Source: JAMXLO01 sp963819855
GTDB lineage: Bacteria; Pseudomonadota; Alphaproteobacteria; Acetobacterales; Acetobacteraceae
DNA length: 64,000 bases
NCBI GenBank assembly: GCA_963819855.1
Contig: CAWFYC010000019.1
Span: 27,399 to 91,398, forward strand
Direction of reading: 5' to 3'
Translations under genes and position numbers: made by a program
Shown here: positions 27,162-35,771 of the stretch, in pieces
How the letters are laid out: each line of letters opens with the position of its first letter
Numbering within the stretch: the first letter of the stretch is position 1
Notes under the pieces: model-generated
What the model saw: only the letters and a program-made list of their open reading frames with translations
Databases searched by the model: none
What the model was told of the DNA's origin: nothing

Positions 27162-28694
27162 GTGAGACACACTGTTTGCCGCATGCTGGCGGCCGCTGTG
27201 CTGTTGTTCGGCATGGCCGGTGCGGCGCGGGCCGCGAAAGACCTTGTGGTCGGGGTCGATAGCAACCTGACCGGGCTCGACCCTGCCGACCTCAACGACA
27301 ACCTGTCGCAGTCGGCAGCGCGGCTGATGTTCGAGGGGCTCTACATGCTCGACGAACACATGAAGCTGCGGCCGCAGCTCGCCGAGAGCTACGAGGCGAC
27401 CGAGGACGCGAAGGAATTCACCTTCCACCTGCGCAAGGGCATCACGTTCCAGGACGGCACGCCGTTCAATGCTGCCGCGGTGAAGGCCAGCTTCGACCGT
27501 GCCGGAAATCCCGAGAACCATCTGAAGCGGCAGAGCCTCTACGTGATGATCGACCACACCGATGTGGTGGACGACTACACGGTAAAGATGGTGCTGAAGT
27601 ATCCGTTCGGCGCCTTCGTCAACGACGTGGCGCATCCCGGTGCGCTGATCGTGTCGCCGAAGTCGGTGCAGGAATTCGGCAAGGAGGTCACCCGGCATCC
27701 GTCGGGCACCGGTCCCTACGAGTTCGTGAGCTGGACCGCCGACACGCTGAAGCTGAAGAAGAACGAGCATTACTGGAAGCCGGGTCTGCCGAAGCTCGAC
27801 ACCATCACCTATCGCGGCGTGCCGGAGAACGGCGCGCGCATCGCGATGCTGCAGACGGGCGAGGCGCAGTTCATTTTTCCGGTGCCTCCGGAGATGATAA
27901 AACTGCTGGACAAGAGCCCGACCATCGCGGTGTTCAACGAGCCGTCGATCCTGATCCGCTACGTGGCACTGAACAATATGCGCAAGCCGTTCGATGATCC
28001 GCGGGTGCGGCTGGCACTGAACTACGCGATCGACAAGCAGGCGTTCTCGAAGGTGGTGTTCAGCGGCTACTCGGACCCGATGGATTCGCCGATGCCGCCG
28101 TTGCTCGGCTTTTATCAGAAGCAGGGCAGTTATCCGTACGATCCGGCAAAGGCCAAGGCGCTGCTGGCCGAGGCCGGCTATCCGAACGGCTTCGAGAGCA
28201 CGATCACCGGCGGTGTTCCGACCCTCGCGCAACGCGGCATGCAGTTCGTCCAGCAGCAACTCGCCGCGGTCGGCGTGACGCTGAAGATCGAGCCGCTGGA
28301 GGCTGGCGTGCTGACGGCCAAGATGTTCAACGTGAAGGGGCCGGAGGATGCGACAATCGTCATGCTGTACACCGGTTGGTCGTCTTCAACTGGCGACGCA
28401 GATTGGGGTATGCGGCCGATGCTGTACACCAAGTCGTTCCCGCCTGTGCTGGCCAATCTGGCGTGGTACAGCAATCCGGTAACTGACGCGGCGATCCAGG
28501 AGGGGCTGGCGACGGTCGATCCTACCAAGCGTGCCGCCGCCTATGCGCAGGCGCAGGCGCAGGCGTGGAAAGATGTGCCATGGATCTTCCTGGGCGTGGA
28601 CCGCAACCTGGCAGCGTACTCAAAGAAGCTGCATGGCGCGTTCATGCGGCCGGATCAGCAGTTCCATCTGACCGAGGACGCATCGCTGGATTGA
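27162..28694 (+). CDS. Peptide/glutathione-type ABC substrate-binding protein (family 5)
   Basis: 510 residues from a GTG at 27162, with GGAGG 8 nt upstream. A Sec signal peptide (MLAAAVLLFGMAGAARAAKD) precedes a family 5 binding protein of the GsiB type: VVGVDSNLTGLDPADLNDN, LRKGITFQDGTPFNAAAVKASFDRA, HPSGTGPYEFVSW, MRKPFDDPRVRLALNYAIDKQ. It should deliver an oligopeptide or glutathione-like substrate to the permeases that follow. The double ATPase of the same system lies upstream at 22167, separated by the P-loop cassette. Confidence 0.88.
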   Translation: MRHTVCRMLAAAVLLFGMAGAARAAKDLVVGVDSNLTGLDPADLNDNLSQSAARLMFEGLYMLDEHMKLRPQLAESYEATEDAKEFTFHLRKGITFQDGTPFNAAAVKASFDRAGNPENHLKRQSLYVMIDHTDVVDDYTVKMVLKYPFGAFVNDVAHPGALIVSPKSVQEFGKEVTRHPSGTGPYEFVSWTADTLKLKKNEHYWKPGLPKLDTITYRGVPENGARIAMLQTGEAQFIFPVPPEMIKLLDKSPTIAVFNEPSILIRYVALNNMRKPFDDPRVRLALNYAIDKQAFSKVVFSGYSDPMDSPMPPLLGFYQKQGSYPYDPAKAKALLAEAGYPNGFESTITGGVPTLAQRGMQFVQQQLAAVGVTLKIEPLEAGVLTAKMFNVKGPEDATIVMLYTGWSSSTGDADWGMRPMLYTKSFPPVLANLAWYSNPVTDAAIQEGLATVDPTKRAAAYAQAQAQAWKDVPWIFLGVDRNLAAYSKKLHGAFMRPDQQFHLTEDASLD

Positions 28695-28702
28695 GTTTAT
28701 GA

Positions 28703-28775
28703 AACCACAGATGAACACGGATGAACACGGATGCTGGTTGACCCGATCCGTGTTCATCTGTGTTCATCCGTGGTT
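28703..28775. repeat. Inverted repeat of the CCACAGATGAACAC type
   Basis: AACCACAGATGAACACGG... at 28703 and its near-perfect reverse complement ending at 28775 flank about 13 bp. Each arm itself repeats ATGAACACGG. It is AT-richer than its surroundings. Similar GATGAACAC repeats are scattered in many unrelated bacterial genomes. It lies between the binding protein and the first permease, 12 bp before the latter's start, and may attenuate read-through. Confidence 0.8.
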
Positions 28776-28786
28776 GCCTTGATAGC

Positions 28787-29707
28787 GTGCTCGACTATCT
28801 GGTCCGCCGCCTGGCGGGCACCATTCCGGTGCTGCTGGCGGTTGCCGCCTTCGTCTTTCTGTTCGTTCACCTGCTGCCCGGCGATCCGGCGCGCCTGGTC
28901 GCGGGCCCTGACGCCAGCCCGCAGGACATCGCCGCCGTTCGCGCCGACATGGGGCTCGACCGGCCGCTGATCGTGCAGTTCGTGCGCTATCTCGGCGCGA
29001 CAGTGCAACTGGACCTCGGCCGCTCGATCAAGACCCACCAGACGGTTGCGGAACTGATCGGCGAACGCTTCATGCCGACGCTGCTGCTCACCGTGTACGC
29101 CATGCTGTGGTCGGTGATCGTCGGCGTCGGCATCGGTGTGCTGTCGGGCGCCAGGCGAGGACACTGGTCGGACCAGATGGCGATGGTGCTGGCGATCTCC
29201 GGCATCTCGTTTCCCGGCTTCTGGCTCGGGCTGCTGCTGATCGACCTGTTCTCGGTGCGGCTTGGCTGGCTGCCCACCGGTGGTTATGGCGGCTGGCAGA
29301 ACTTCGTGTTGCCCGCGTTCACATTGGGTACCGGCGTCGCCGCGGTGATGGCGCGCTTCACCCGCTCGGCATTCGTCGAGGTCACGGCCGAGGACTATGT
29401 GCGCACCGCGCGTGCCAAGGGTGTGCCGGAACGCGGCGTGATATGGAAGCACACGCTGCGCAACGCGCTGATCCCGGTGATCACGCTGACCGGACTGCAG
29501 TTCGGGTTCCTGCTCGGCGGCGCCATCGTGGTGGAGACGGTGTTTTCCTGGCCTGGCCTCGGGCGCCTGCTGGTCGACAGCGTTTCCTACCGTGACTATC
29601 CGGTGATCCAGGCGGAGATCCTGCTGTTCTCGTTCGAGTTCGTGCTGATCAACCTGCTGGTCGATCTGCTGTACGCGGTGGTGAATCCGGAGATCCGACT
29701 GCGATGA
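28787..29707 (+). CDS. Peptide-type ABC permease (DppB-like)
   Basis: 306 residues from a GTG at 28787, chosen because it gives the usual start (LDYLVRRLAGTIPVLLAVAAFVF). Six membrane helices are visible. The EAA loop that contacts the ATPase reads VTAEDYVRTARAKGVPERGV followed by NALIPVITLTGLQFGFLLGG. GDPAR in the first periplasmic loop is typical of DppB/GsiC. The ribosome-binding site is weak because the palindromic repeat lies immediately upstream. The gene ends in a four-base overlap with the second permease. Confidence 0.88.
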   Translation: MLDYLVRRLAGTIPVLLAVAAFVFLFVHLLPGDPARLVAGPDASPQDIAAVRADMGLDRPLIVQFVRYLGATVQLDLGRSIKTHQTVAELIGERFMPTLLLTVYAMLWSVIVGVGIGVLSGARRGHWSDQMAMVLAISGISFPGFWLGLLLIDLFSVRLGWLPTGGYGGWQNFVLPAFTLGTGVAAVMARFTRSAFVEVTAEDYVRTARAKGVPERGVIWKHTLRNALIPVITLTGLQFGFLLGGAIVVETVFSWPGLGRLLVDSVSYRDYPVIQAEILLFSFEFVLINLLVDLLYAVVNPEIRLR

Positions 29708-30573
29708 GCGACCTCACGCTCGCCGCGCCGGCACTGCGTTCGCCGTCGGCCGAGTTCTGGCGGCGCTTTCGCCGCAAGCGCGTCGCGGTCGTGTCCGGTT
29801 GCGTGCTCCTCGCCATCATCCTGAGTGCGATCGCCGCCCCGTGGATCGCACCTTACGGACCGCTGACACCCGACTATGACAACGTGCTGGCGGGTCCTTC
29901 GTGGCAGCACCTCTGCGGCACCGATACATTCGGCCGCGACATATTCAGCCGCATCCTGTGGGGCGGGCGTATCTCGTTGACCGTGGGATTCGTATCGGTC
30001 GCGCTGGGCGGACTGGCCGGCGTGGCGCTGGGGCTGGTCAGCGGGTTCTTCGGCGGGCTGTGGGACAGCCTGATCATGCGGCTGATGGACGTACTGCTCG
30101 CGTTTCCAGGCATCCTGCTGGCGATCGGCGTGGTGGCGCTGCTGGGGCCGGGGATCGACAACGTCATCTACGCGATCGCGGTGTTCAGCGTGCCGGTGTT
30201 TTCCCGACTCGTACGGGGCAGCACGCTGGCACTGAAGCAGACGCTCTACGTGCAGGCGGCGCGCAGCATCGGTGTGCGGGCGCCGCTGCTGATGCTGCGG
30301 CATATCCTGCCGGGGACACTGCCGAGTGTGATCGTGTATTGCTCGCTGCGGGTGGGCACGTCGATCCTGACCGCGGCGGCGCTGAGCTTCATCGGGTTGG
30401 GTGCGCCGCCGCCGAGCCCGGAATGGGGGGCGATGCTGGCGGAGGGACGCAGCTATCTGGGAGTGGCCGACCAGATCACGGTATTTCCTGGGCTGGCGAT
30501 CTTCATTACCGTGCTGGCATTCAATCTGTTGGGGGACGGGCTGCGCGATGCGCTGGACCAGAAGCTGCGGTAG
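29704..30573 (+). CDS. Peptide-type ABC permease (DppC-like)
   Basis: 289 residues, coupled to the previous gene by ATGA. It has an N-terminal cytoplasmic arm (SAEFWRRFRRKRVAVVSG), six helices, and the loop GTDTFGRDIFSRILWGGRISL specific to DppC/OppC. The ATPase-contact loop is QAARSIGVRAPLLMLRHILPG. It forms the heterodimeric channel with the DppB-like protein. It ends eight bases before the TTG start of an unrelated membrane protein. Confidence 0.9.
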   Translation: MSDLTLAAPALRSPSAEFWRRFRRKRVAVVSGCVLLAIILSAIAAPWIAPYGPLTPDYDNVLAGPSWQHLCGTDTFGRDIFSRILWGGRISLTVGFVSVALGGLAGVALGLVSGFFGGLWDSLIMRLMDVLLAFPGILLAIGVVALLGPGIDNVIYAIAVFSVPVFSRLVRGSTLALKQTLYVQAARSIGVRAPLLMLRHILPGTLPSVIVYCSLRVGTSILTAAALSFIGLGAPPPSPEWGAMLAEGRSYLGVADQITVFPGLAIFITVLAFNLLGDGLRDALDQKLR

Positions 30574-30580
30574 GCCGGCC

Positions 30581-32134
30581 TTGCACCTCTCCGACAGAAT
30601 TACCAAACCTCTGGTTCGCCGCGGCACCAGCTTATTGGCAGCAATCGAATCCATCGCTCCACTGCCGATCGTCGGGTTTTTTACTATCAGCCTCCTGATT
30701 CTGGCCAGTTTTATTCCATTGCAACTGGACGGCGATGAGATCGTCCTGAGTATCATGTCGATACAGAAGCTCACGGTGTACTACTGGGCCCAGGACAGAT
30801 ACGGCAATCTCGCGTCGTTGCTGACGGTGTGGATCCAGCACCCGATCTACAATGCATACGCTCAGTTGTTTATCCGCCTGGTTGCCGGGTTAACGGCTCC
30901 CCTGTTCTATTGTGCGCTGGTGTTTCGACGTCCTTTGGATGTCTGGCGCGCCACGCTGCTGAGCACTGGGCTGTTGCTCCTGGTGGGAAGCGTGGAAACG
31001 GTGCTCTTCACCTATGTTCAGGCGAATCCATACAGCACGTCACTGGCCTGCGCCGGGCTGGCCTCGATGGCGCTGCGAGCACAGCCGGCTCGGGCCGGCA
31101 GAACGCCGTTGATGATATTGGGCGCGGTCGGCTTGCTGGCCGCTTACATCGTCAATTTTGGATTGGTCATCGTGGCATTGCCGTTGGTTGGCCTGTTCGC
31201 AATGCTGCTTCCATCATTTGGTATGATCCGGCTGCTGGTGATCCATCTGCTGGCTGCCGTCATAAGCTACCTGCTGCCCGGGATCGCCGCGCCCGGGTAT
31301 CATACCGACCTGGGCCTGGCGCTCTCGCTCCACAATATTGCGCACTACGCCGTGGTGATATGGAACTCCGCTCGATGGCCATTCGTACTGGTCGTGTTGC
31401 TTCCGCTGGCCGTGCTTCTCATCGGTCTGGTGCGCTCTGGCAGGTGGCAAATGCTGCGCCTGTTCGTCACGATCAATGCTGCCATGCTCGGCGTCGCCGT
31501 CCTGTACTTTGTTCTGGTCGCGTCGTCACGCTGGTTGGTGCTGAATGAGTTCCTGGGGCGCTATTTCGTGCCCGGTTATTTGTTGCTGGCGTCGGTCGCG
31601 GGCAACGCGCTATGGTTCATCGCAAGGCTGTCGCTCCGCCGCCGCGCGGTACGCGACGCGGTATTCGCCGGGCTTGCAACAGTGCTTCTGCTGGCTGTCT
31701 ATACGCGCCTGCATGCTCGGGGCATTTCCAATCAAGACATGATCGTGCCCGGGAAAGCCGAGATTGCCCGCGAGGTGGCCGCACGTTATGTCGCGCTGTC
31801 GCTGGACGGGATCGTCGGTAGCTACTGGGACGTCTGGCCCGCCGTGCTGATGGCCGAGCAATATCACTACGACAACGGATACGCCGGTCCGCATGTGTTC
31901 GGTGTCACTATTCGAGGCCGTGTTCGGCGAGAGGAATTCACAGCGCGCCTGGCGGCGCAGGGCCGGCTTCGGTTGGCCTGCATCGACCTCGCCCCTGCGG
32001 AGTGCAGCGCGAGCACGTCCGCGGAGATGGGATTACCTGGGCTGCGCTTCAGTGAGTTCTCGCCGATGGAACGGCTGGCAGGCGACCATCGGCTCTGGTT
32101 CGTGGAGATCATGCCCGCCGAGGTATCCAGGTAA
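30581..32134 (+). CDS. Multi-pass membrane protein, possible GT-C-type glycosyltransferase
   Basis: About 517 residues from a TTG at 30581, the only plausible start before the first membrane helix; no ribosome-binding site is obvious, so translation may be coupled to the preceding permease. About ten hydrophobic segments run to residue 400 (for example LPIVGFFTISLLILASF and FGLVIVALPLVGLFAMLL), then a soluble C-terminal domain of about 115 residues. An early acidic loop (PLQLDGDEIVLS) after the first helix is where GT-C enzymes carry their catalytic acids. No defining motif was found, so the function is tentative. Codon use looks slightly less GC-rich than the neighbours, suggesting separate ancestry. 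Confidence 0.6.
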   Translation: MHLSDRITKPLVRRGTSLLAAIESIAPLPIVGFFTISLLILASFIPLQLDGDEIVLSIMSIQKLTVYYWAQDRYGNLASLLTVWIQHPIYNAYAQLFIRLVAGLTAPLFYCALVFRRPLDVWRATLLSTGLLLLVGSVETVLFTYVQANPYSTSLACAGLASMALRAQPARAGRTPLMILGAVGLLAAYIVNFGLVIVALPLVGLFAMLLPSFGMIRLLVIHLLAAVISYLLPGIAAPGYHTDLGLALSLHNIAHYAVVIWNSARWPFVLVVLLPLAVLLIGLVRSGRWQMLRLFVTINAAMLGVAVLYFVLVASSRWLVLNEFLGRYFVPGYLLLASVAGNALWFIARLSLRRRAVRDAVFAGLATVLLLAVYTRLHARGISNQDMIVPGKAEIAREVAARYVALSLDGIVGSYWDVWPAVLMAEQYHYDNGYAGPHVFGVTIRGRVRREEFTARLAAQGRLRLACIDLAPAECSASTSAEMGLPGLRFSEFSPMERLAGDHRLWFVEIMPAEVSR

Positions 32135-32187
32135 CGGGAAGCGCCTGAACTTGACGCGGGTTCCGCGGCAAGTTCTCTATCCCGCCC

Positions 32188-32907
32188 ATGACCTGGTCAA
32201 TCGTCACCCACGACCCCGCCACCGGCGCCTTCGCCGTAGCGGTCGCCACCAAGGCCTTCGCGGTCGGCGCCTCCTGCCCGTTTGTCCGCGCGGGCGTCGG
32301 CGCGGTGTCCACCCAGTCATTCACCAACCGCTACCTCGGCCCCGCCATCCTGGACGCGCTGGCCCGCGGCCTGCCGCCCGATGCGGCGATCGAGGGCGCT
32401 CTGGCGGGCGACGCCGGCGGTGGCCTCCGTCAGGTGCACGCGGTGGACCGCCACGGGCGCACCGCCGCCTGGACCGGGCAGAACTGCGTCGAATGGTGCG
32501 GCAGCGTCACGGCACCCGGCATCAGCGTCGCCGGCAACATGCTGTCCGGTGAGCCGACCGTCGCCGCAACCCTCGCCGCTTGGCAGGCGAACCCGGCGCT
32601 CGAGGTGCCGGAACGCCTGATGGCGGCCATGGAGGCGGGCGAGGCCGCCGGCGGCGACCGGCGCGGCCGCCAGTCCGCCGCCATGGTGCTGGTCACCACC
32701 GAGGACTTCCCCGACCTCAACCTGAGGGTGGACGACAGCACCGCGCCGCTACCGGAGCTGCGCCGGCTGCTGGGCATCTGGCGGGTGGAGCGCGCCCCGG
32801 GTCTCGCCGCTCAACCGTCACGTGCAAATCCCGCGGGATACATCGACCTGGACACGATCGAGGCAGGCTGGATCGGCCGCGGCCTCGATCTGCGGTTCAG
32901 GCGCTAG
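32188..32907 (+). CDS. DUF1028 family protein (Ntn-hydrolase fold)
   Basis: 239 residues. The family hallmarks are present: MTWSIVTHDPATGAFAVAVATKAFAVGASCPFVRAG at the start, STQSFTNRYLGPAILDAL, AWTGQNCVEWCGSVTAPGISVAGNML, GDRRGRQSAAMVLV. DUF1028 proteins have an Ntn-hydrolase-like fold and often lie beside amino-acid or peptide catabolic genes; activity is uncharacterised in most. No signal peptide. It sits just before the LivJ pair, consistent with amidase-type use of an imported compound (inference). Confidence 0.85.
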   Translation: MTWSIVTHDPATGAFAVAVATKAFAVGASCPFVRAGVGAVSTQSFTNRYLGPAILDALARGLPPDAAIEGALAGDAGGGLRQVHAVDRHGRTAAWTGQNCVEWCGSVTAPGISVAGNMLSGEPTVAATLAAWQANPALEVPERLMAAMEAGEAAGGDRRGRQSAAMVLVTTEDFPDLNLRVDDSTAPLPELRRLLGIWRVERAPGLAAQPSRANPAGYIDLDTIEAGWIGRGLDLRFRR

Positions 32908-33005
32908 GCGGCTGCGCAAGCCTCTGGCAAATTAATCTTGCGTGACCGGCGGTCATGATCCGCCTATGCATGGCGCCCGCCAACTTGTCGGAAAGGGACA
33001 AGCGC

Positions 33006-34241
33006 TTGCTGACACGCCGGGCTGCCGCCCAGATTCTCGCCGCCGCCGGCGTCGCCACTGTGCTGGGCAGCGTGTCCGCGCAGGCCGCGGACAAGGTGAT
33101 CAAGGTCGGGCTCGACCTGTCGCTGACAGGTGCCGATGCGGAATCCGCGGCACGAATCAAGAACGGCGTCCTGATGGCGTTTGACGAGATCAACGCCAAA
33201 CACGCGATCCCTGGCTACCGGTTCGACCCGCTCATCCTCGACGATGGCACCGCGACGGCCGGCCAGTACGACCCGGCGCAGGCAGCGACCAACGCGCGCA
33301 AGATGGTATCGGACACCGAGGTGGTGGCGGCGATCGGCCCGATGATGAGCGGTGCCGGCAAGGCGATGGCGCCGATCCTGAGCCAGGGCAACCTGGCGAC
33401 GATCACACCCAGTTCCACCAATCCCGACATCACCAACCCGAAGTTCGCCGATCTGTACAAGCCTTCGGGCAAGGCGATCTACTTTCGCACCGTGACGACC
33501 GACGCGTTCCAGGGACCCAATCTCGCCAACTACTTCGCCGACAAACTAAACGTCAGGTCGGTGTATGTGCTGGACGATTCCGGCGGCTACGGCGTCGGAA
33601 TCGCCGACTCGTTCCAGAAACGAGCCGAGGAGAAGGGGGTCAAGGTGCTGGGTCGGGACCGGCTGGATCCAAGGGCGGCCGACTACACGACGATCCTCAC
33701 CAAGATCAAATCGCTCAATCCGGATGCGCTGTACTACGGCGGCGTCAGCCAGGCGGGCGTGAAGCTGGCGAAGCAATCGTACGATATTCTTCCGAAGGTG
33801 ATCAAAGGCGGCGGCGATGGCATGTACTCCGCCGAGATGCTGTCCGCCGCCGGGTTCCCCGCCGCGGAGGGCTGGTACGCAACCATCGCGGCACCGAATA
33901 CCGTCGATGACAAGGCCGCCGACGCCTGGGTGAAGCAGTACGAAGCCAAGTACGGCATGGTACCGTCCGATTATTCGATCACAGGCTACGACGCGGCGTT
34001 GGTGATCGCGGATGCAGTGAAGCGGCTGCTCGCTGACCGCAAGGACATCAGCCGCGACAACATGCGCGACTACATCCAGACCGCGAACGCAAAGACGTTG
34101 CAGGGAACGATCAGGTTCGATACCAATGGCGACCTGCAGGACCGCACGATCAGTGTGTTCGAGATCAAGAAGGACACCAACTACGCCGCTGATGACATGG
34201 TGCACCAGTACCGTTACATCGGCGTCGCACCGCAGTCGTAA
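33006..34241 (+). CDS. Branched-chain amino-acid-type ABC substrate-binding protein (LivJ-like), copy 1
   Basis: 411 residues from the TTG at 33006, preceded by AAGGGA at 7 nt; this aligns with the start of its paralogue (LLTRRAAAQILAA against MLTRRQTLLAA). An ATG at 32955 is a possible alternative. A twin-arginine-like leader precedes AADKVIKVGLDLSLTGADAESA. Periplasmic-binding-protein type I motifs: DDGTATAGQYDPAQAATNARKM, SDTEVVAAIGPMMSGAGKAM, TPSSTNPDITN. It probably captures an amino acid or aromatic/organic acid for the LivHMGF system. Confidence 0.85.
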   Translation: MLTRRAAAQILAAAGVATVLGSVSAQAADKVIKVGLDLSLTGADAESAARIKNGVLMAFDEINAKHAIPGYRFDPLILDDGTATAGQYDPAQAATNARKMVSDTEVVAAIGPMMSGAGKAMAPILSQGNLATITPSSTNPDITNPKFADLYKPSGKAIYFRTVTTDAFQGPNLANYFADKLNVRSVYVLDDSGGYGVGIADSFQKRAEEKGVKVLGRDRLDPRAADYTTILTKIKSLNPDALYYGGVSQAGVKLAKQSYDILPKVIKGGGDGMYSAEMLSAAGFPAAEGWYATIAAPNTVDDKAADAWVKQYEAKYGMVPSDYSITGYDAALVIADAVKRLLADRKDISRDNMRDYIQTANAKTLQGTIRFDTNGDLQDRTISVFEIKKDTNYAADDMVHQYRYIGVAPQS

Positions 34242-34272
34242 TCCGACACCAACACTCCAGGGAGACCGCTAC

Positions 34273-35508
34273 ATGTTGACCAGACGCCAAACCCTCCTCG
34301 CTGCCACCGCCACGGCGGTCATCGGGGTCGCCGGAGCCGATCCGGCACACGCCGCCGACAAGGTGGCCAAGATCGGTATCGATCTGTCGCTCACCGGCGC
34401 CGACTCGCAGGGTGCAGCCCGCACCAGGAACGCCATCATGATGGCATTCGACGCCGCCAATGAAGGGAACGCGGTTCCGGGCTACAAGTTCGAACTCCTG
34501 GTTACTGACGATGGGACCGCCACGGCCGGCCAGTATGACCCGGCGCAGGCGGCAACCAACGCCCGCAAGATGGTGGCGGATAAGGAGGTGGTCGCCGCGA
34601 TCGGCCCGCAAATGAGCGGCGCCGGAAAGGCGATGACGCCGATCCTGAGCCAGGGTGGACTGGCTACGATAACGCCGTCGTCGACCAACCCCGACATCAC
34701 CGACCCGAAATACGCCGAGCAGTACCGCCCGGCTGGCAAGCCGATCTACTTTCGCACGGTGACGACTGATGCCTATCAGGGCCCCAACATGGCGAATTTC
34801 CTCGCCGAAAAGCTCAACGTGAAGTCGGTCTATATTCTGGATGACAGCGGCGCCTTCGGCGTCGGCGTGGCGGACTCGTTCGAGAAGGAAGCCAAGGCCA
34901 AGGGGATGCAGGTCATCGGGCGGGACCGGCTGGATCCGAAGGCGGCCGACTACACGACTATCCTCACCAAGATCAAGTCAATGAATCCCCAGGCTCTGTA
35001 CTATGGAGGTGTCACCCAGGCCGGGGTGAAGCTCGCCAAGCAGGCCTATGATATCATTCCGAATGTGATCAAGGCTGGACCGGACGGCATGGTGAGTTCG
35101 GATCTACTGAGCGGCGCGGGCTTCCCGGCAGTCGACGGCTGGTACACCTCGATCGCCGCGCCGCATCTGACGGAGGACACCAAGGCGGCGCAGTTCGTCC
35201 AGGAGTTCAAGGGCAAGTTCAACGATTCGCCGGACGACTACGCGATCACCGCCTACGACGCTGCGTTGGTCATCATCGACAGCGTCAAGCGCCTCGTCGC
35301 CGCCCACAAGCCGGTGACGCGGGAGAACGTGCGGGATGCGATCCAGGCCTCCAAGGTCCCGACGATCCAGGGCGTCGTGTCGTTCGACGCCAACGGCGAC
35401 CTGGCTGACCGCACCGTCAGCGTGTTCCAGATCAAGAAGGACACCACGAAGCCACTGACGGACATATCGTCGCAGTACAAGTACCTGGAGGTGGCGCCAC
35501 AGTCCTGA
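34273..35508 (+). CDS. Branched-chain amino-acid-type ABC substrate-binding protein (LivJ-like), copy 2
   Basis: 411 residues from the ATG at 34273, with AGGGAGA about 9 nt upstream. It is a close tandem paralogue of copy 1: most of the motifs are identical (VAKIGIDLSLTGAD, GTATAGQYDPAQAATNARKM, VVAAIGPQMSGAGKAM, GRDRLDPKAADYTTIL). The leader RRQTLLAA fits a twin-arginine signal. The pair may bind related ligands for one transporter. It is followed by a strong hairpin and the sigma-54-like site before livH. Confidence 0.88.
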   Translation: MLTRRQTLLAATATAVIGVAGADPAHAADKVAKIGIDLSLTGADSQGAARTRNAIMMAFDAANEGNAVPGYKFELLVTDDGTATAGQYDPAQAATNARKMVADKEVVAAIGPQMSGAGKAMTPILSQGGLATITPSSTNPDITDPKYAEQYRPAGKPIYFRTVTTDAYQGPNMANFLAEKLNVKSVYILDDSGAFGVGVADSFEKEAKAKGMQVIGRDRLDPKAADYTTILTKIKSMNPQALYYGGVTQAGVKLAKQAYDIIPNVIKAGPDGMVSSDLLSGAGFPAVDGWYTSIAAPHLTEDTKAAQFVQEFKGKFNDSPDDYAITAYDAALVIIDSVKRLVAAHKPVTRENVRDAIQASKVPTIQGVVSFDANGDLADRTVSVFQIKKDTTKPLTDISSQYKYLEVAPQS

Positions 35509-35538
35509 TTGAAGCGGTCGCAGGACCGGTATCGCCGC

Positions 35539-35564
35539 TGCCCCCGGGGTCGATCCCGGGGGCA
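35539..35564 (+). terminator. GC-rich hairpin after the LivJ pair
   Basis: TGCCCCCGGG and CCCGGGGGCA are perfect reverse complements separated by GTCGAT, about 30 bp after the stop of the second binding protein. There is no T-run; it could act as a pause or Rho-independent-like terminator separating the binding proteins from livHMGF. Confidence 0.55.
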
Positions 35565-35620
35565 GGACCTCGGACCAAGCGCCGACAAGGCCATTGCCGA
35601 GGAGCGGTTTGTTGGGTAAC

Positions 35621-35636
35621 AGGCACGCCGCTTGCT
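35621..35636 (+). promoter_or_regulatory. Sigma-54 (-24/-12) type promoter upstream of livH
   Basis: AGGCACGCCGCTTGCT matches the consensus TGGCACG-N4-TTGCW in all positions but the first, and the GG-to-GC spacing is exactly 10 bases. Transcription would start near 35647, about 125 nt before the livH ATG. The site is in the intergenic gap, on the right strand, just downstream of a hairpin. Confidence 0.6.
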
Positions 35637-35771
35637 TGTCTGGCCGCCAAATGAGCCAGACCGACGCAGCGCAGGGGGACAACACGATGCTGGTGTGCCA
35701 CGTGGCCGCTCAAAGCGCCCTGCCAGAACCGTCACGCCGGCGTGGCGCCGCGCCCTGAGGCAGATTGCACC

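Noticed and set aside
32925..32941. Sigma-54-like TGGCAAATTAATCTTGC before the LivJ pair
   Set aside because: The spacing between GG and GC is 12 bases instead of 10, and CAC is incomplete.
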